Shown: positions 35,099 to 46,303 of the stretch, in pieces
How the letters are laid out: the number at the start of each line of letters is the position of its first letter
How positions within the stretch are numbered: the first letter of the stretch is position 1
DNA from: Ophiobolus disseminans
Lineage: Eukaryota > Ascomycota > Dothideomycetes > Pleosporales > Phaeosphaeriaceae
Assembly (NCBI GenBank): GCA_010093685.1
Contig: MU006221.1
Coordinates: forward strand, 153,587-217,586
Direction of reading: 5' to 3'
DNA length: 64,000 nt
Position numbers and translations under genes: made by a program
Notes under the pieces: generated by a model
The model's input: the letters and a program-made list of their open reading frames with translations, nothing else
What the model was told of the DNA's origin: nothing
Databases searched by the model: none

Positions 35099-35261
35099 TG
35101 TCGGATGTGAGAGACAGAGCAGAAAAGAGGGAGAAGGTTGTTGTATTGAGAGAGCTACGGAGAGCGATTATATACACAACCAGGATGAGTAAGCAGGTGA
35201 CTAAGGGTCACGTGAGGATGCAGTTCACATGTACTGTGTGAACCAAGGTGCCGTGCTGACA
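35099..35261. mobile_element. Solo LTR, copy B (163 bp)
   Basis: Same family as 7759-7920: starts TGTCGGATGTG and ends GTGCTGACA, with the shared core GAGAAGGTTGTTGTATTGAG and the TATA-like GATTATATACACA. The 5-bp target duplication is CTGTC (35094-35098) versus CTATC (35262-35266), differing by one transition. Placed between the P450 stop and the 3' end of the small secreted peptide gene. No internal retrotransposon coding is present. Confidence 0.85.
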
Positions 35262-35343
35262 CTATCCCTTGGAACTAACTGGACATAACTACTGCTCAAG
35301 CCTTCCAGGACCCAATCATTATCATGTTGAACATGATGCTACT

Positions 35344-35635
35344 TCAATGCATACAGTTCACCTCCACCTCGTTGTCTCCTCGAGCATTTATCGTCTTGAG
35401 TGGCTCGGGGCCTTGGAATATCAAATCAGTAGTTGTTGGCCAACCTTGCACTCTCCGTACTTACCACAGGTGAGATCGTAAGGGGTCGCTTCTTTGTCCA
35501 CCTCTAATCGCAGCTTTAGAAAGTTGTTTCGTCAATGTACGGGATGGACATACCTTCTTGCTCAATTGGAGCCGCCACAGCTTGAGCTGCGAACAACAAC
35601 GCAACAAGGGTAGCAAAAAGCATCGAAAAATGCAT
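35344..35635 (-). CDS. Small secreted peptide, 62 aa
   Basis: Three short exons found by hand: 35635-35554, 35503-35465 and 35411-35344; introns 50 and 53 bp with donors GTATGT and GTAAGT, acceptors TTAG and CAAG, all phases consistent. Signal peptide MHFSMLFATLVALLFAAQ with AVAA cleavage at about residue 22. The mature peptide is about 40 residues, starting PIEQEEVDKEATPYDLTCG and ending in EVEVNCMH, with two cysteines and an ARGD stretch. No Kex2 dibasic sites. Composition and length fit an effector-like or signalling peptide; a RiPP precursor role is possible but unproven. Because every exon is short, simple ORF calling misses it. Confidence 0.7.
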
Positions 35636-36658
35636 ATCGGATGACTAGGCAGTGGTAAAGAGAAATTAGCCACAAAAGGCTTCAACAACGTCTTATTACA
35701 ATGGATCGGGATAGTGGCTTACTGGCGACGTGGGATCTCTTGTAAAGACGAGTATCAATGGCGAAGAAGCTGGTAGGAACTGTAGTGAAGAATGGCCTGG
35801 CCTCATGCAACATTAAGTACTTCTACCCGCGATACTCAAACTACATTTCCGGTTGCTCTTCGCCGATGGCCGTTCACAGCGACGCCCATGTAGGTACCAC
35901 AACATAGCTTAGCTTCAGGTTAATAAGGAGTGCCGAGAAAAGCAATTTGCCTTGAAGTTAATATAAGTGATATGAACTCGCAGGGGGGTTTCTCGTAGAT
36001 CCACCGTACGTACAGCCACGTCTACCGGTGAACAATTTCCATGCAAGTCTACCGGTGAAAGTAATCCATGTTCTTAGATTATCAGGTTCCCTATTTCCCG
36101 CCCTCCTGGTAAAGTCCACACTCAACAGAACGCTGTCGATCAAATGAAGAAAATAAGCCCCGAAACACTTCTGTGTGATTGATGTGGGTGGATATCAAAA
36201 GGGCAACATATCATGATGATGTACTTTGACAAAATCATAGCCAACCAGACCAAGTATTGTCCTAATCACATCTAGCCTCGGTCTCCGAGAGATTGAACCT
36301 AGGACGTGACCTCTTGAGAATGTCATCAGCTACACAGCCTGACTGTTGTTGGGGGCGAGACGTTGTGCAACCTTGTCTACCACCCGCATGATCCTGGATT
36401 TGCGGATTTGTTGAGCACCATGGTTGGTGCGTCCTAGATGCGGAACGGGTCACTGATTGGGAGCGAGAAGCATTTAATGTGTCTCCCCGAAATGAAGCAG
36501 ACATGGGAAACTGAGCACCAACGCCAAACAGTCAGATTTGCCCATTTCCACCTCTTTCTAGGTGAAAACGCTTCATATTTACCTAGGTACTGAGCATATC
36601 AGCATTCAAAATTCTCATACCCAAGTGTCGCTAGCTAAAATCACAGGAAAAGGACAAC
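35636..36658. other. Intergenic
   Basis: About 1 kb between the divergent secreted-peptide and UstYa-family genes. A short direct repeat TCTACCGGTGA occurs twice near 36023-36058. A tRNA-like B-box (GGTTCAATC on the minus strand near 36290-36300) is present without a foldable tRNA. No gene supported. Confidence 0.5.
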
Positions 36659-37578
36659 ATGGAAGAAACCAAAAACCTACTCTCCACAGAGAGACTGAGT
36701 GATGAAGAGTTCCGGCTAGCACAATACCCTGAACGCCAAACAATCAGACCCCAGTGGCAAAGGTTCCATACCCACTGGAAGTATGTTTACCTTGTTTGCA
36801 TGCATAGCCTCCTTGGTATTTTCCTCGTCCAATTCCTCCTTGGCCGGTCATTTAACAGGGAGACAACGGGAAACAAGATCTATAGTAAGGTTTCATCTAC
36901 CCACAAGAGGCTGAGACTGATCGGTCACGACCTCAGCTCCCGTAACAATCGCGATAAAGGACGAACTTAGACTCGAACGGCAGCATGGAACTCTCATGCA
37001 CAGTGCGTACACAGGGTGGCCAAACGATAGCAACAACCGTGCCTGGGAGGAGCTGATCAGACGTACGTACTCTCGCACACCCACTGTATGTGCATGCTGA
37101 TGCGTCGCAAAGCGGTCGTGTTCAATGCCACAGCAGAAGAGATGATCTTGGCAGGTGAGCCGCTTGACGACTCTGTTCGACTACCTGCTGGAGGGTATCT
37201 TGGGAGCTTGGGCGTGTACCACGAACTTCATTGTTTGGTAAGCTGAGATCGAGCCTTTGGACTATCTGCATACTGACTGAAACCAAGCGTCGAATTCGTC
37301 TATGGCTCCACCGAGACACGTACTACCCTAATGCGACAAGGGACGACGAACTTTTCATGCAAGTCCACATCGGCCATTGCATCGAGGTATTGCGGCTATC
37401 TGCAATGTGTACGGCCGATCTTGGACTCTACTCGTTTTTCTGGAGCAGCTCAGACGCATTAAAGCCGACAGCACGGTCGAGCGCGCCGCGAAAATGTAAA
37501 CGGTGGTCACAAATTGATGACTGGACCAGGGAGCGAATGCTGCCTAATACGCACGCACCGTTGCTCAAAGGGGACTAA
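36659..37578 (+). CDS. UstYa-family (DUF3328) oxidase-like protein
   Basis: Four exons: 36659-36884, 36937-37062, 37113-37237 and 37288-37578; phases agree, 255 aa. One N-terminal transmembrane helix (about 42-62). Splicing gives the family blocks IYTPVTIAIKDEL, SAYTGWPNDSNNRAWEELI, VVFNATAEEM and GGYLGSLGVYHELHCLRRIR. Both diagnostic motifs are intact: HELHC (154-158) and HIGHC (186-190). UstYa proteins perform oxidative cyclisation or related steps in fungal RiPP and other secondary metabolite pathways, usually as type II membrane proteins. Neighbours (secreted peptide, P450) make a small biosynthetic locus plausible; no precursor with repeated cores was found. Confidence 0.88.
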
Positions 37579-37720
37579 AGGTGCTATACCAATCTAGTAC
37601 TTAAGCTCAGAGTGGAGTACTGCCGCTCTCCGGCCTTAAGAACGAAGGACAGTTTGCAAGATGGGTCGTGGATCGTAAGCTCCTATGGGCAGAGAAGGTC
37701 TTATCCCGACAAATCTTATC

Positions 37721-39274
37721 TCATTCAACTTTGTCGTTCGTTACTTGTTGCATGTATGGTGGCAAGCTATCTTCCTGATCGATGAACTGTAGCTCAATGA
37801 ATGGGTGGGGTTGTGCATGTCCTCCTCGCATGTATACCACCATGGCTGTCGAGTGTGGACCCTTGAGGGAGGCCATTCTAGCGCCCGGCATGGTGTCATT
37901 ATACTTCAGCTCGGCCAAATTCGCGTAGCTCTGGTAGTAGTTATAAAACGATTCTTGTACCGCTGGCCATCGATCTCTACTGATCGCAGCAGCCGACCAG
38001 CGACCGCTTCGGAAACAAAACACAATGGCGAATAACGAAAGATCCAGTTGGAAGACCATATACCCAAGGAAGGCATTGGTGTGGCCAGCGTGGAGGAGAT
38101 GTCTGCTGGGATCCCAAGAGCCATTGGGTTCAACTCTGGTAACAGTGACTTCTTGTGGTATGGTAAGACCTATAACGTTGTGCGCAACTGACTTGGATTG
38201 AAAGTCCGTCAACGTCTTTGCCGCGGTGAAAACAGCGTAGACTTTTTCTGCATCTACTGTCGGACATATCTGTGGGTGAGCACGAACGAAAAGGTCTTGG
38301 CCCACTCGTCGAAGGTAGATACCAGCAGGCTTGTCAGATGCACCAAATAAGTGCTTCACTGGCAGAATCGCAAGGCCGGTCTCGGTGTCCCATGTAAGGC
38401 CCAGCTTTAAGCGAATTCCACGATTGGTAAGGAAGAACTCGCGTTGGGTAAAGGTGGGTTCCGCTACAACTTTTCTCATCTCGATAAAACATGCTGGAGA
38501 TGGCGCGAAGAGACCGGTGTGCTTTTGGTTTGTTTCGAGATCCGTCCACAGAAAGATCGATAGATCAGCACTTTGGCTAAGGATATGTTCCTGCAAACGA
38601 ATAAAGGCCTTTTGACCCTCGCCGTACATCATAGCCATGTTGATATCAAAGATTCCAAGGAGGCTGTAGGCACGGTCCTCCACTCTTGTGGTTTCACGAG
38701 TTGATGCCCACGAGAAACGTTGAGCAATCGGAATTTCGCTCAACTCTACGTATTGATGCAGAACACTAGTTGGAATGCCCGTGATTGTTGAAATGTCGCC
38801 GGCCCTGGATTCTCTTGTTCCGCGGAACTCCCAATTACGATCGAAGAAGATCAAGTCCTTGGGCGCAATAAGTTCCTGTAGCGTCCAGCCTCTCGAGAAC
38901 CACCTTGACTGATGAAAGGATGATGCTCTCTCCGTCATATCAGATATGTATGCAAAGCCGACCCATGCATCTTTGTACCATCTGAACATAGAGTTGATGG
39001 CTTCGCTCAGCTCTGCGCTGCTGGCTTTGTTGATACAGCAGGTGTCTACCCATGCATATGGGAGTTTGTAGTTGGCTAAGGCAATCTCGCAAGTCTTGAC
39101 AATCTTGTCATATCCGGGCTTGAAACGCGTTGCAGCAGATCGTTCAGGTGCCATCATCTCATCGTAGGTGACCTCTTCGCCAGCGGGGCCCCAGGTGTGT
39201 GATAATATGGCATAGCGCTGATCTGAGTTCTGGAACTCTTGTAACGCAAGAGTCCTCGTGTCTATGAGTATCAT
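37721..39274 (-). CDS. HET-domain (heterokaryon incompatibility) protein
   Basis: Intronless, 517 aa from MILIDTRTLALQEF; the frame also allows a start 20 codons upstream (39334), less typical. The HET domain spans about residues 20-165: YAILSHTWG, YAWVDTCCIN, SEAINSMFRWYKDA and the closing SRWFSRGWTLQELIAP. These are the conserved HET blocks of the HET-E/HET-D/TOL family. After it come RVEDRAYSLLGIFDINM and MMYGEGQKAF, the standard post-HET segment. The remaining C-terminus is a mixed beta domain; no NACHT or WD40. Likely acts in nonself recognition and regulated cell death; partner unknown. Confidence 0.88.
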   Translation of the reverse strand: MILIDTRTLALQEFQNSDQRYAILSHTWGPAGEEVTYDEMMAPERSAATRFKPGYDKIVKTCEIALANYKLPYAWVDTCCINKASSAELSEAINSMFRWYKDAWVGFAYISDMTERASSFHQSRWFSRGWTLQELIAPKDLIFFDRNWEFRGTRESRAGDISTITGIPTSVLHQYVELSEIPIAQRFSWASTRETTRVEDRAYSLLGIFDINMAMMYGEGQKAFIRLQEHILSQSADLSIFLWTDLETNQKHTGLFAPSPACFIEMRKVVAEPTFTQREFFLTNRGIRLKLGLTWDTETGLAILPVKHLFGASDKPAGIYLRRVGQDLFVRAHPQICPTVDAEKVYAVFTAAKTLTDFQSKSVAHNVIGLTIPQEVTVTRVEPNGSWDPSRHLLHAGHTNAFLGYMVFQLDLSLFAIVFCFRSGRWSAAAISRDRWPAVQESFYNYYQSYANLAELKYNDTMPGARMASLKGPHSTAMVVYMRGGHAQPHPFIELQFIDQEDSLPPYMQQVTNDKVE

Positions 39275-39334
39275 CGTTGAAGGGTAAGCACGCGTCTGGA
39301 TAGCCTGGAGACCTTGAAACCAGTTAGATACCAC

Positions 39335-39849
39335 AGTCGGATAACCGGCGAGAGCATTTTAGCTACCCAAGATAAGATGCACCCAAGCACTGTTGCTGCT
39401 CAAAAATGTACAATTTGCCCTCGGGAGTTATGAGCGACCAGAAGATGTTCCAACAGTACCTAGGCTGCGACCCCGCCATATCCAACGAGACTACGCCCCG
39501 ATCGGCGGCTAAATATGCATGCGAAGGCACGCCACACTGGTCAACTGCCTCGAGAGAGTCGTTTCGCGTTGACAAGTAGTGGAGCTAGACGCGCTAGTCA
39601 ATCCAACCAGGCTCAATTGGTACGATGACACAGGTGACGTCATCGTCCGCCTTGCCGCCCGAGTCCTCCAGGGCTCCTTCAGTGACACATGGGTTGCGAC
39701 AAACATCAAGATTCCTTAGCAAGCGCGAGCACAACAAGTATTCAGGGATGAAACCAATTTTGACTACTTGGAGAGATATCTTGCTTTTATTCCACAAATC
39801 CCAGCATGCATCTATCCAGCTAAATTCCGTCAGAGGCTCCATCAATCTT
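39335..39849. other. Intergenic
   Basis: Gap between the HET gene start and the AAA ATPase stop. Contains only short frames without support. Confidence 0.5.
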
Positions 39850-42030
39850 CTACTCGCCGTTCATCATGCCCAGCGCCTTGTTCCTCAAATTCAGTACCAC
39901 GTTCAAATGACGCGCATTGAGCGGCTCTCTCTTTTTCGCAGCCAGGATGCGCGCCGTCTTGATCGCGCTCTTGATCTGGCGACCGTTAAAATCCCACTCC
40001 GCGAGCGTGCTGAGATCTGCCTCGCCAACATCCACAGCATCGGCATCGAGAGTTGCGAGGAAGTTCTTCCACACCTTTGCGCGATCGGCCTTAGTGAGCG
40101 GGCTGTACGACAACGTGATGTCGACACGAGACTCAAATGCAGCATCAATGCTCTTCATGCGGTTCGTCGTCAATATCATGATGCCGCTGTAGTATTCCAA
40201 GAGGCGGAGGAAGACAGAAACAAGCTCGTTGCGCTGCAGGTTGTTGGACGAACGAGCTTCCATAAACACGTCCGCCTCATCAATCAGCAGCACCGCACCA
40301 AAGTGAGCACACAGCTTGAGCGCCTTTCCAAGGTTGGCCTCCACTCGATGCGCGTCAGTACCTAAATCGCCAGCACCGAGCTTGTAGAGTGGTCGATGTA
40401 GGTGCTCTGCAACACTCTCGGCAGTAAGCGTTTTGCCTACACCGGGTGGTCCGCAGAGAAGCATGATCATGCCCTGTCCTTTGCCACCAATGAAGTCCTC
40501 GAATGGTTTGGCTTTAGAGAACTGATCGCGGTCGACCAAGGCTAGTAAAAGATCTTTCTCGTCTTGAGCAAGCACCAGGCTGTCGAATGCATGCTCCGCC
40601 CAGGCTATCTCGTGGAACTTTGTGACATCCAACCACTCCCATTTCTTCTTCTCGATGTTGAAACTCCACACTGTGGGTTCCGCTAAGAGACGCTGCTCAT
40701 CAGTCAGCGGGGAGAGGTCAGTCTCCATAGAAGAAGCCGATGCGCTTGGTAAGCTGGACGAGTAGCGATTCATGGATTGAGCCCAGGTGAGGCGAGCAAT
40801 CTCCTCGAGGCTGGCGTATTCTGGGAAGCTTGAGGCCTCGTACTTGTAGAGTGCTCGGGCATCAACGACCATACGCTCGTTCGCGCGCTCTCCATGCTTG
40901 TCCGTGAAGGCGAGGAAGTGCTGACCACGTAGGCGCTCATAGATCCGGCCGCGCTGTATCAAATCTTTTCGGATGCTTGTCTCATCTGGAAGTCCATTTA
41001 GCGGTGATACCGCGAGTGAGATCAGAGCACGAAGTCCAGCGTACTCGAACACGCGCCAGGTCTGCGAGAACAAACCACACCGTCGACCATCCCATTGGAC
41101 TACGTCAACTGAGATCTCGTAGCGTGGGGGGCAATTGTCTCTCCTTGCGTACCTGCAGCTTCGGAACACACCAGCGGCCTTGGTCTCGTGCTTCAAGACC
41201 GTTGATCCTGGGATGTAAACTAGCGGAAGATCCGAGAAGGCGACATGCCCAGTCTTCTCAACATCTCGAACAGTAGCGAATGACTTCTCCAGAAGGGGCT
41301 CAAGAACTCTACGAAGAACTTTTAGATGCTCATGCATCTCTGACTCCTTCTCGGTACCCTCCATATATTCGAGCATGTCTTGCCATCGGTGTACGAATGG
41401 TATAAACGGTGGAGAGAATGACTTCAGCTCATGCTGTGTCAGCCCGGGGCATCCTTCCAAGATCTTCTCGAGAGCTTCATGCAGCTTTACGCTGTTCACG
41501 CGAACTTCGGCTACAACCCACTCGTCCAGGTCGTCCTCAAAGCGGTGCAATACATTGACAGCAAATGCCTCACGTGCCTTTCGCGTCTTGCCTTTCTCAA
41601 CGTTCTCGAAGTTGGCCGGCTTCTCGTCCACTAAGATGAGTTTGGTCGAATCGTCCTCACGCGGCACGAAGTACAGCTCTTTGGCGTCGCATCTGCTTCC
41701 CTTTTCGACGGCTTGAGTGAGATCATCTTGCTCAGGAAGCCCATTGTCGACCATAGCGTAGTCTTCCGCCAGCAGATCATTTTCATTGTTATATTCCTTC
41801 TAGTTGTCAGCGGATGCAATGGCATGCAGCCAGCACGTAAGAGCTTGTGGATGGCTGGTGTTGATCCTCACCCTATTGCGGTTACCCGCACGCCTCCTTC
41901 TACTACCTGAAATTGGCTGAGACACGCCGCTTGCCATGTAACTAGGAGCCGGCATGTTGCGACCGCTAAATGGAGGAGGGTAGCTTGGTGGCCGTCCCAA
42001 GTCGGGCTGATTTATCGGATATCCGCACAT
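39850..42030 (-). CDS. AAA+ ATPase, fungal DUF7025-type
   Basis: Main exon 41799-39850; an N-terminal exon 42030-41872 is joined by a 72-bp intron (GTGAGG to ACTAG, both phase 0), giving 702 aa. The first exon is Pro/Arg-rich and disordered. Residues about 80-420 are the N-terminal region shared by fungal AAA proteins of this group (SFSPPFIPFVHRWQDM, then YEISVDVVQWDG). The single AAA module has Walker A GPPGVGKT, Walker B LLIDEADVF, sensor 1 ILTTNR and arginine finger FESRVDI. If the first exon is not used, MVDNGLPEQ at 41754 is the start. Cellular role unknown. Confidence 0.8.
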
Positions 42031-42461
42031 GATTGCGCCAGAGGCAAAGATTTGGTATATATTTCGACCGAGCTGACGGCCTGTAGTATGGGCGACCAGA
42101 GATTGAATTAGGAGCAACGAGATAAGAGGAGGACACAGCTATATAAAGAACTTGCCAAGCGAGAGATACCGGTGACGACGCACCAGGCAACAACAAGGCT
42201 GCGCCAATCAGATCTCTGCATACCCGTGCACTACTTGAGTCACCGGCCAGGCGATTATCGTGTGCGCTTCCGAAAGCAGTCAAACTGCAACGAACTGTAT
42301 GCATTTGATCGAACGTACTGCAGCTACTACATTGAGCTGTGCAAGGATGTGTTGGCCGACTTTGCCGGACTAGCATATACGCCCACCGAAAACGTCCTTA
42401 TGTATCAAGACTCAACTTTTCATCTTCAGCATAGACATAGACTCGGGCGGATAAAGGCTTT

Positions 42462-43036
42462 TCAATCATCGCCACCTCCGCCTCCGCCGTCTCCTCCACC
42501 TCCACAGCCGTGGTCTCCACCATGACTATGTCCGCCACTATGGCCGCTATGATGGTGAGCATTAGAGCCATCATGTCCATTTGCCGAGTGCGTGAAGGCC
42601 CACAAGCTCGAGGTAGTGGCGTCTCTAGTTGCGGTGGTCTACACGTGATTAATGAGGATGAATGACGAAGACGTTATGAAACTCACTTTGCCTGGTCGAA
42701 CGCTCGACGACTTCTTCGAAGAGCTGTTTTGCTTGGATTGCTTTATCTTGTAAGCTAGTGCGACTGTACGGTGGATTCTACACATACCGTACAACCCATT
42801 GTATTTGTTGGAAAAATCGTAAGTGGAGTTGGGGTAGCCGGGTGGTTTCAAGATATCCTGCCCACTCAGGGATGCTCGTTTGATGAATTTAAGAGGTAGC
42901 TGATCTAATCTTAGGACGGGGAGATGAAGACTGCTCCAGAAAGTCTATTCATAAGGTAGTTTGCGCTGAAAATTTGGTGCTTGGAAAGAACGGTACCCTG
43001 GTTCCAGCTGTTAATAGTCTGGGCTGGTCTGAGCAT
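42462..43036 (-). CDS. Small His/Gly-rich C-tail protein
   Basis: Found by hand. Last exons: 42746-42687 and 42622-42462, preceded by an exon ending at 42788; donors GTATGT and GTGAGT, phases consistent. The protein reads DILKPPGYPNSTYDFSNKY, then DKAIQAKQLFEEVVERSTRQ, then a His/Gly tail ending in a poly-Gly run with one Cys. Such tails are frequent in small fungal proteins of unknown function. The N-terminal frame MLRPAQTINSWNQGTVLSKH (from 43036) joins either through a 91-bp intron (GTACCG to GATTAG, in phase) or by one missing C in a CCCC run near 42915. Possibly metal-binding; not shown. Confidence 0.5.
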
Positions 43037-44033
43037 GTTGCAAGAGTGGTTGACTGACCCAGGCTTTCACCTAGATATCGAATATGGTAACCCGCAAAAA
43101 TTGCTAACATGGTATTTGATCATGTTTAGGAAACTAGACATCGTATGAGTCGAGATGTCAGCCAGTTCCAGCAAGTGTAATCAAAGCACGGGACTATCCG
43201 CATCCTTCTATGCATTTTCAGGCAAACCAGCGACAATAATAATCTCATGTAATCGCAAAGACATATGGATTCACGAGCGGTAATGGTACTGATCCAAACG
43301 GTGACGGATTGTGGATATGTGGCTATGTGTAAGAAGCGGGAAGGTTCGTTGCAGGAAGGGACCCCACGCTAGCTCATGCGGCTCAACTACCTCATATCTG
43401 CGCTGCCGCACAAACCTCGCCTTGATACCTTCATCATTACCTCAGTCTATCTACGATTATCATTACTCTCTCAGTTCCATGCAATATGATTGCGATAGTG
43501 CGAACCGTGTATCCTTCCAGAGGAGGCCAAAATGCCATACTGTGCGTCGCGGTACCAGGCACAGATCAAGGAAAAAGATCCAGCAGCAGCAGCAAATCAT
43601 CTAATCAAACATGCGATAACGTCAACGCTCGCAAGATTGAGAAAGAATTTAGACTATCATTCCAACCTCTTCGCCATGTCTGGATACAGAATCAGTGGCT
43701 CCGGCCACGACTGTACATCACGTGACATCAGAACCGCATCCTTGTGCAAATCACACACCGCTCATCGCCTAAGAATCAAGGCAGATTCAAGATCCGATTG
43801 TGACTCAAAACTGCCACGGTGGCCACCTCCACGAAGGACCATCGTCATGTGCAACGCTCATTCACTTGACACTATAGCAAACTGTTATACTCCTTAGCTT
43901 CAGGGTCTTCTCCGCAGCCGTTAGACTCTCACCCATCCCTGCATTAGCCTCCACGGTACGACATAGCCGCATATCCGACCATCTACGTCATTGCTACCAC
44001 TGCGCGCATTACCACACCTGGCACGCTCATCCA
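43037..44033. other. Intergenic
   Basis: About 1 kb with no supported gene. Short overlapping frames at 43311-43897 lack start context and domain resemblance. Confidence 0.45.
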
Positions 44034-44741
44034 ATGTGCTTCCAAAACTACACACAACATAACGGGTGCGGACATATAGGGGAGTCGCACACGCATCCCT
44101 GGACCCTATGCGACAAGGCGCTGCAGCGCCTAAACGACCTGCGCAGCCCCATGTCCCCGCCTCTCTCCTCGCCCAACGCAACCTTCGCGCCGCCAAAACG
44201 CGCATCATCAACACGTCGCTTCTTTTCGCTGAGCAACACGCTTTCGCGTTCAAATACCACGACATCAATCTCATCGCGACGCACAACGTCGCAGCCCCCC
44301 GGAACGCCGCGCGACTCAACGTCCAGCTATGGCTCATACACGCCCGCCGCTGCGCTGGACTACGCCACGCTACCAGACCACCAGCTTCTTGCTGTGCGCT
44401 GTATTAACCCGACCAAGCGCACGCACGTAAGTCGTGAAATGGACGTGTGCAAGACGTGTAAACGCTGGCTTGACGATATACGCTCCATGCTCGGTAGGTA
44501 CGACAAAACAGGTAGTATCAGAGGTACGGGTGCTTTCGAGAAGTTCTTGAAGGATGAGGGTGACGCGGGTGGAGAGCGCGATGACGATTTCACTGTTCCG
44601 CTGGATGATTGTGTGGATGGAGTGAGGCTAGGTGCCAGACAGGCTATTCTGCTAGGGCATGCGGAGGATGGTGTATCGATGGATGGCGGGCTCGAAGCGC
44701 TGGAGAGGGAGCTGAATGAGCGACGGGGATATACCGTATGA
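44034..44741 (+). CDS. Cys/His-rich hypothetical protein (MC-start family)
   Basis: Intronless, 235 aa. Begins MCFQNYTQHNGCGHIGESHT with a Cys/His cluster in the first 30 residues, then a Ser/Thr/Pro-rich linker, a second CKTCKRW pair near residue 140, and an acidic helical C-terminus. The MC-start with an early CGH motif is common in small Pezizomycotina proteins of unknown function and may bind zinc. Related in style to the gene at 46304. Strong frame use and length make it a real gene; function unknown. Confidence 0.7.
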   Translation: MCFQNYTQHNGCGHIGESHTHPWTLCDKALQRLNDLRSPMSPPLSSPNATFAPPKRASSTRRFFSLSNTLSRSNTTTSISSRRTTSQPPGTPRDSTSSYGSYTPAAALDYATLPDHQLLAVRCINPTKRTHVSREMDVCKTCKRWLDDIRSMLGRYDKTGSIRGTGAFEKFLKDEGDAGGERDDDFTVPLDDCVDGVRLGARQAILLGHAEDGVSMDGGLEALERELNERRGYTV

Positions 44742-46303
44742 TGCCCTTGTGGCACCTAGTTTAGTAATGGCAATGGTAGCGGATACACAATGGGTCAATC
44801 ATCCGCGTTCTTGAAGGTTTGCACATGCCATTCCGCCAGGTAGCGATGACGACGCCTAATACTTTCTCGGTCTAACATGCCGAATCTTTCTCGATGTTGA
44901 GATTGCATCTCTTTGACTGGCTACGGGGAGAACGTCCAGTCGCCACGCCTACTTTCGATACTTTGACGGAACCTGCTTCTTGCAGTAATAAACTAGGAGC
45001 TCGGCGTCCAGATAAGATCGAAGGTTTCTGGTGTTGCACATATCGTGTGTTGTATGTGTGGGTGACAAATGGGTTGCGATATTTACTGCATCCTCTTTTT
45101 GGTTTTTTATCTCATGACCAGGATAGGGCCACGAAGACATCCATCAAAAATCGTAGAACTCGCGTTTATAAAAGACCGTGCTATCGTTTCTACGATGTGT
45201 TGATGTACTCCAAAACTGAGCACCAACTACCTGCTCAATAGACTGACCTTGCACACAAGGAAGACTTCGCTTCTGTCAAGACTCAAGCACACACTGCATT
45301 CAGACTCGACAGGTCCGGTGAGAATATCTCCTCCACCGTGCTTTCAACACCTCCAAAAAGCCATCTGCATGGTGAGATTTAAGAACAAAGAAAAAGCTAG
45401 ATGCGGGCGACAAATAAAGACATCGACAATACAACCTTGGAAATATGCACATTATTCCCCAAATATGAGCGTAAGCTTTGTTCCTGCGGCCCTCGAGTAG
45501 TATCATAGCTTTCACAACTATCCTAGAGATGTGAACAACTTCCTGCACATGGGACGACTCCATTCAGCCTCCCAACTGGCCCGGCATACAAACCCGCTCG
45601 CCACACTGGAATCGACACTTTTCGACAAGTTACCCAAATAGGAAGAATGTCTCTGATGTGGGAGCTCGGTGCGGCGCTGAAACAGTAAGCCGCAGGCGCG
45701 GAAGTGGGTAGATGTGCCGGTGCACGTGCATTCACACTCCGAAAAGACTCTAGGGGGTGTCGAGCAACTACTCTCCTTACTGAGTGCATGGAAATGGATG
45801 ACAGGAATATGTCATTCCGCAAACTTAGGAGGCTGTACATCTGGAGGCTTTTGTGCGATGCAGATGTGAGTCAGACAGTGAAGCTCACGACGATATAATC
45901 TGCGCAAGGCACGCGATAGAAACTCTCTCAATGATCAAATGACGAAGAGGGTGAAGCCTGGCCTCTCCAGTCAGACAGCTCTGACGTTTGTCTGCCATCC
46001 GCTGAGAGAGCCATGATACTACAAGTACCTCAAACCCTCTCTTTCTTCTGATTATAACGGCTTACATCCACACCCTACGATCCCGCAGCTGAAAACTCAA
46101 CTCCTCAACCATAGACCTGGATATCTTCACACCCCACTCTTCATCATACCGACGGTCCCAGACGCAACAACTCAACTCCTCAAAGCGACTGCTGGCTATC
46201 GTCACACTCTTCAATCTCCTAGACCGACGCCGATCGCAAATTCACTATCTACCAAACACTCCACACCACACCAAATCACATTCTCCCCCCTTACCCACCC
46301 AAG
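44742..46303. other. Intergenic
   Basis: About 1.5 kb between the two MC-start genes. No ORF here has codon use or domain content to support a call, and no terminal repeats or RNA gene were seen. Confidence 0.45.

Noticed and set aside
36262..36370. B-box-like GGTTCAATC with weak A-box (possible SINE)
   Set aside because: The A-box match is partial and no tail or target duplication was found.
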